A DNA stretch of 6,503 nucleotides, taken from Planctomycetota bacterium (GTDB taxonomy: Bacteria > Planctomycetota > UBA8742 > SKZP01 > JAIOTL01). The stretch lies in NCBI GenBank assembly GCA_021106775.1, contig JAIOTL010000211.1:1-6503 (forward strand), written 5' to 3'. Shown here one piece after another: positions 6,087 through 6,503 of the stretch (its first letter is position 1; every line of letters starts with the position of its first letter). The notes beneath the pieces are model-generated. The model was not told the origin of the DNA. It was given only the letters and a program-made list of their open reading frames with translations, and ran no database searches. The position numbers and the translations under genes were made by a program.

Positions 6087-6119
6087 AGACCGATGATTAT
6101 TCATCGGTCTCTTTTTTTT
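6087..6119. terminator. Bidirectional intrinsic terminator between convergent genes
   Basis: A perfect 10-bp stem, AGACCGATGA (6087-6096) with TCATCGGTCT (6101-6110), has a TTAT loop. On the plus strand it is followed by C and eight T (6112-6119). On the minus strand the same hairpin is followed by TTTGTTTTTG, so it can also end the membrane-protein gene that stops at 6132. Confidence 0.92.
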
Positions 6120-6131
6120 ATATGAAATTTA

Positions 6132-6503
6132 TTAAGCGTCTTTTTTATCATCTGTATTATCAGGCTTTTCGTCGTCAGCCTTCTCTTTTATCTCATCCTC
6201 AGGTTTGTCATGGTCAGATTTTTCTATTTTTACTTCCTCATCAGACTTTTCTTCAACATCGGATTTCTCTTTTGCGGAATCTTCCAAAGCTTTGATGAAA
6301 TCGACCTCTTCATAGCTGATGTCGGTCATGTCAGTACCATCTACTTTATTTCGAAGCAGCAGATAGATTATCGAATTTGCGGTTGCTTTGAATGAAACGA
6401 TGTATGAAATTGCCATACCAACAATCATTACAGCGATAATTCCCATGAAAAACGAGAATAATGCCGGGAAAAACCCCGCTTTGTCAGCAATCTCAGTTAG
6501 TCC
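6132..6503 (-). CDS. Membrane protein, C-terminal part (5' partial)
   Basis: The frame is open to the right edge; the ATG at 6446 is only an internal Met with 19 further in-frame codons before it, so the real start lies outside. 123 residues are visible. One hydrophobic segment (about residues 11-38, around 6390-6473) looks like the last transmembrane helix. It is followed by FKATANS and the segment IYLLLRNKVDGTDMTDI, then a ~60-residue hydrophilic tail of alternating Glu/Asp and Lys with EKSD repeats. The IYLLLR..VDGT segment after a final helix resembles, from memory, uncharacterised multi-pass membrane proteins of the PVC group; I cannot verify this. The gene is convergent with the DksA-like gene and shares its terminator. 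Function unknown. Confidence 0.82.
   Translation of the reverse strand, partial: GLTEIADKAGFFPALFSFFMGIIAVMIVGMAISYIVSFKATANSIIYLLLRNKVDGTDMTDISYEEVDFIKALEDSAKEKSDVEEKSDEEVKIEKSDHDKPEDEIKEKADDEKPDNTDDKKDA

Overview
The window looks like ordinary bacterial chromosome at roughly 40% GC (estimated by eye). Genes are preceded by Shine-Dalgarno sites, promoters fit the sigma-70 type, and every transcription unit whose end is visible, except the dehydrogenase, finishes in a clear intrinsic terminator. I cannot name the species. Shine-Dalgarno use argues against a typical Bacteroidota. The domain mix (HEAT-repeat scaffold, lysine-rich DksA/TraR protein, membrane protein ending in an 'IYLLLR..VDGT' segment) recalls the PVC group or candidate phyla such as Riflebacteria, but that is an impression from memory and not a demonstration.

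Layout from left to right: (1) positions 2-2506 (+), the 3' part of a large HEAT-repeat protein. It carries what reads as an embedded degenerate response-regulator receiver domain and ends in a 61-residue tail that is 49/61 aspartate. A strong terminator follows. (2) 2571-2763, an intergenic region with degenerate palindromic repeat sequence and a good promoter for (3), a 305-aa D-2-hydroxyacid dehydrogenase of the phosphoglycerate-dehydrogenase type, in which two of the three canonical catalytic residues are not at their usual positions. (4) 3682-3882, an intergenic region with a perfect 8-bp hairpin repeat related to the one before the dehydrogenase, and a dyad upstream of (5), kbl, encoding glycine C-acetyltransferase (2-amino-3-ketobutyrate CoA ligase), followed by a terminator. 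(6) 5089-5262, two tandem promoter-like sequences leading to (7), a 267-aa DksA/TraR-type zinc-finger protein with a histone-H1-like Lys/Ala/Pro N-terminal tail. (8) A bidirectional terminator shared with (9), the 3' end of a convergent membrane-protein gene with one visible membrane segment and a charged cytoplasmic-type tail.

The genes seem to be separate transcription units and not one operon. A loose metabolic link exists between the dehydrogenase (possible serine or hydroxyacid metabolism) and Kbl (threonine to glycine), but each appears to have its own control region. I see no complete novel multi-gene system. The most unusual items are the HEAT/pseudo-receiver/poly-Asp protein, the H1-tailed DksA protein with a recently duplicated 51-nt unit, the altered active site of the dehydrogenase, and the related hairpin repeats flanking it.
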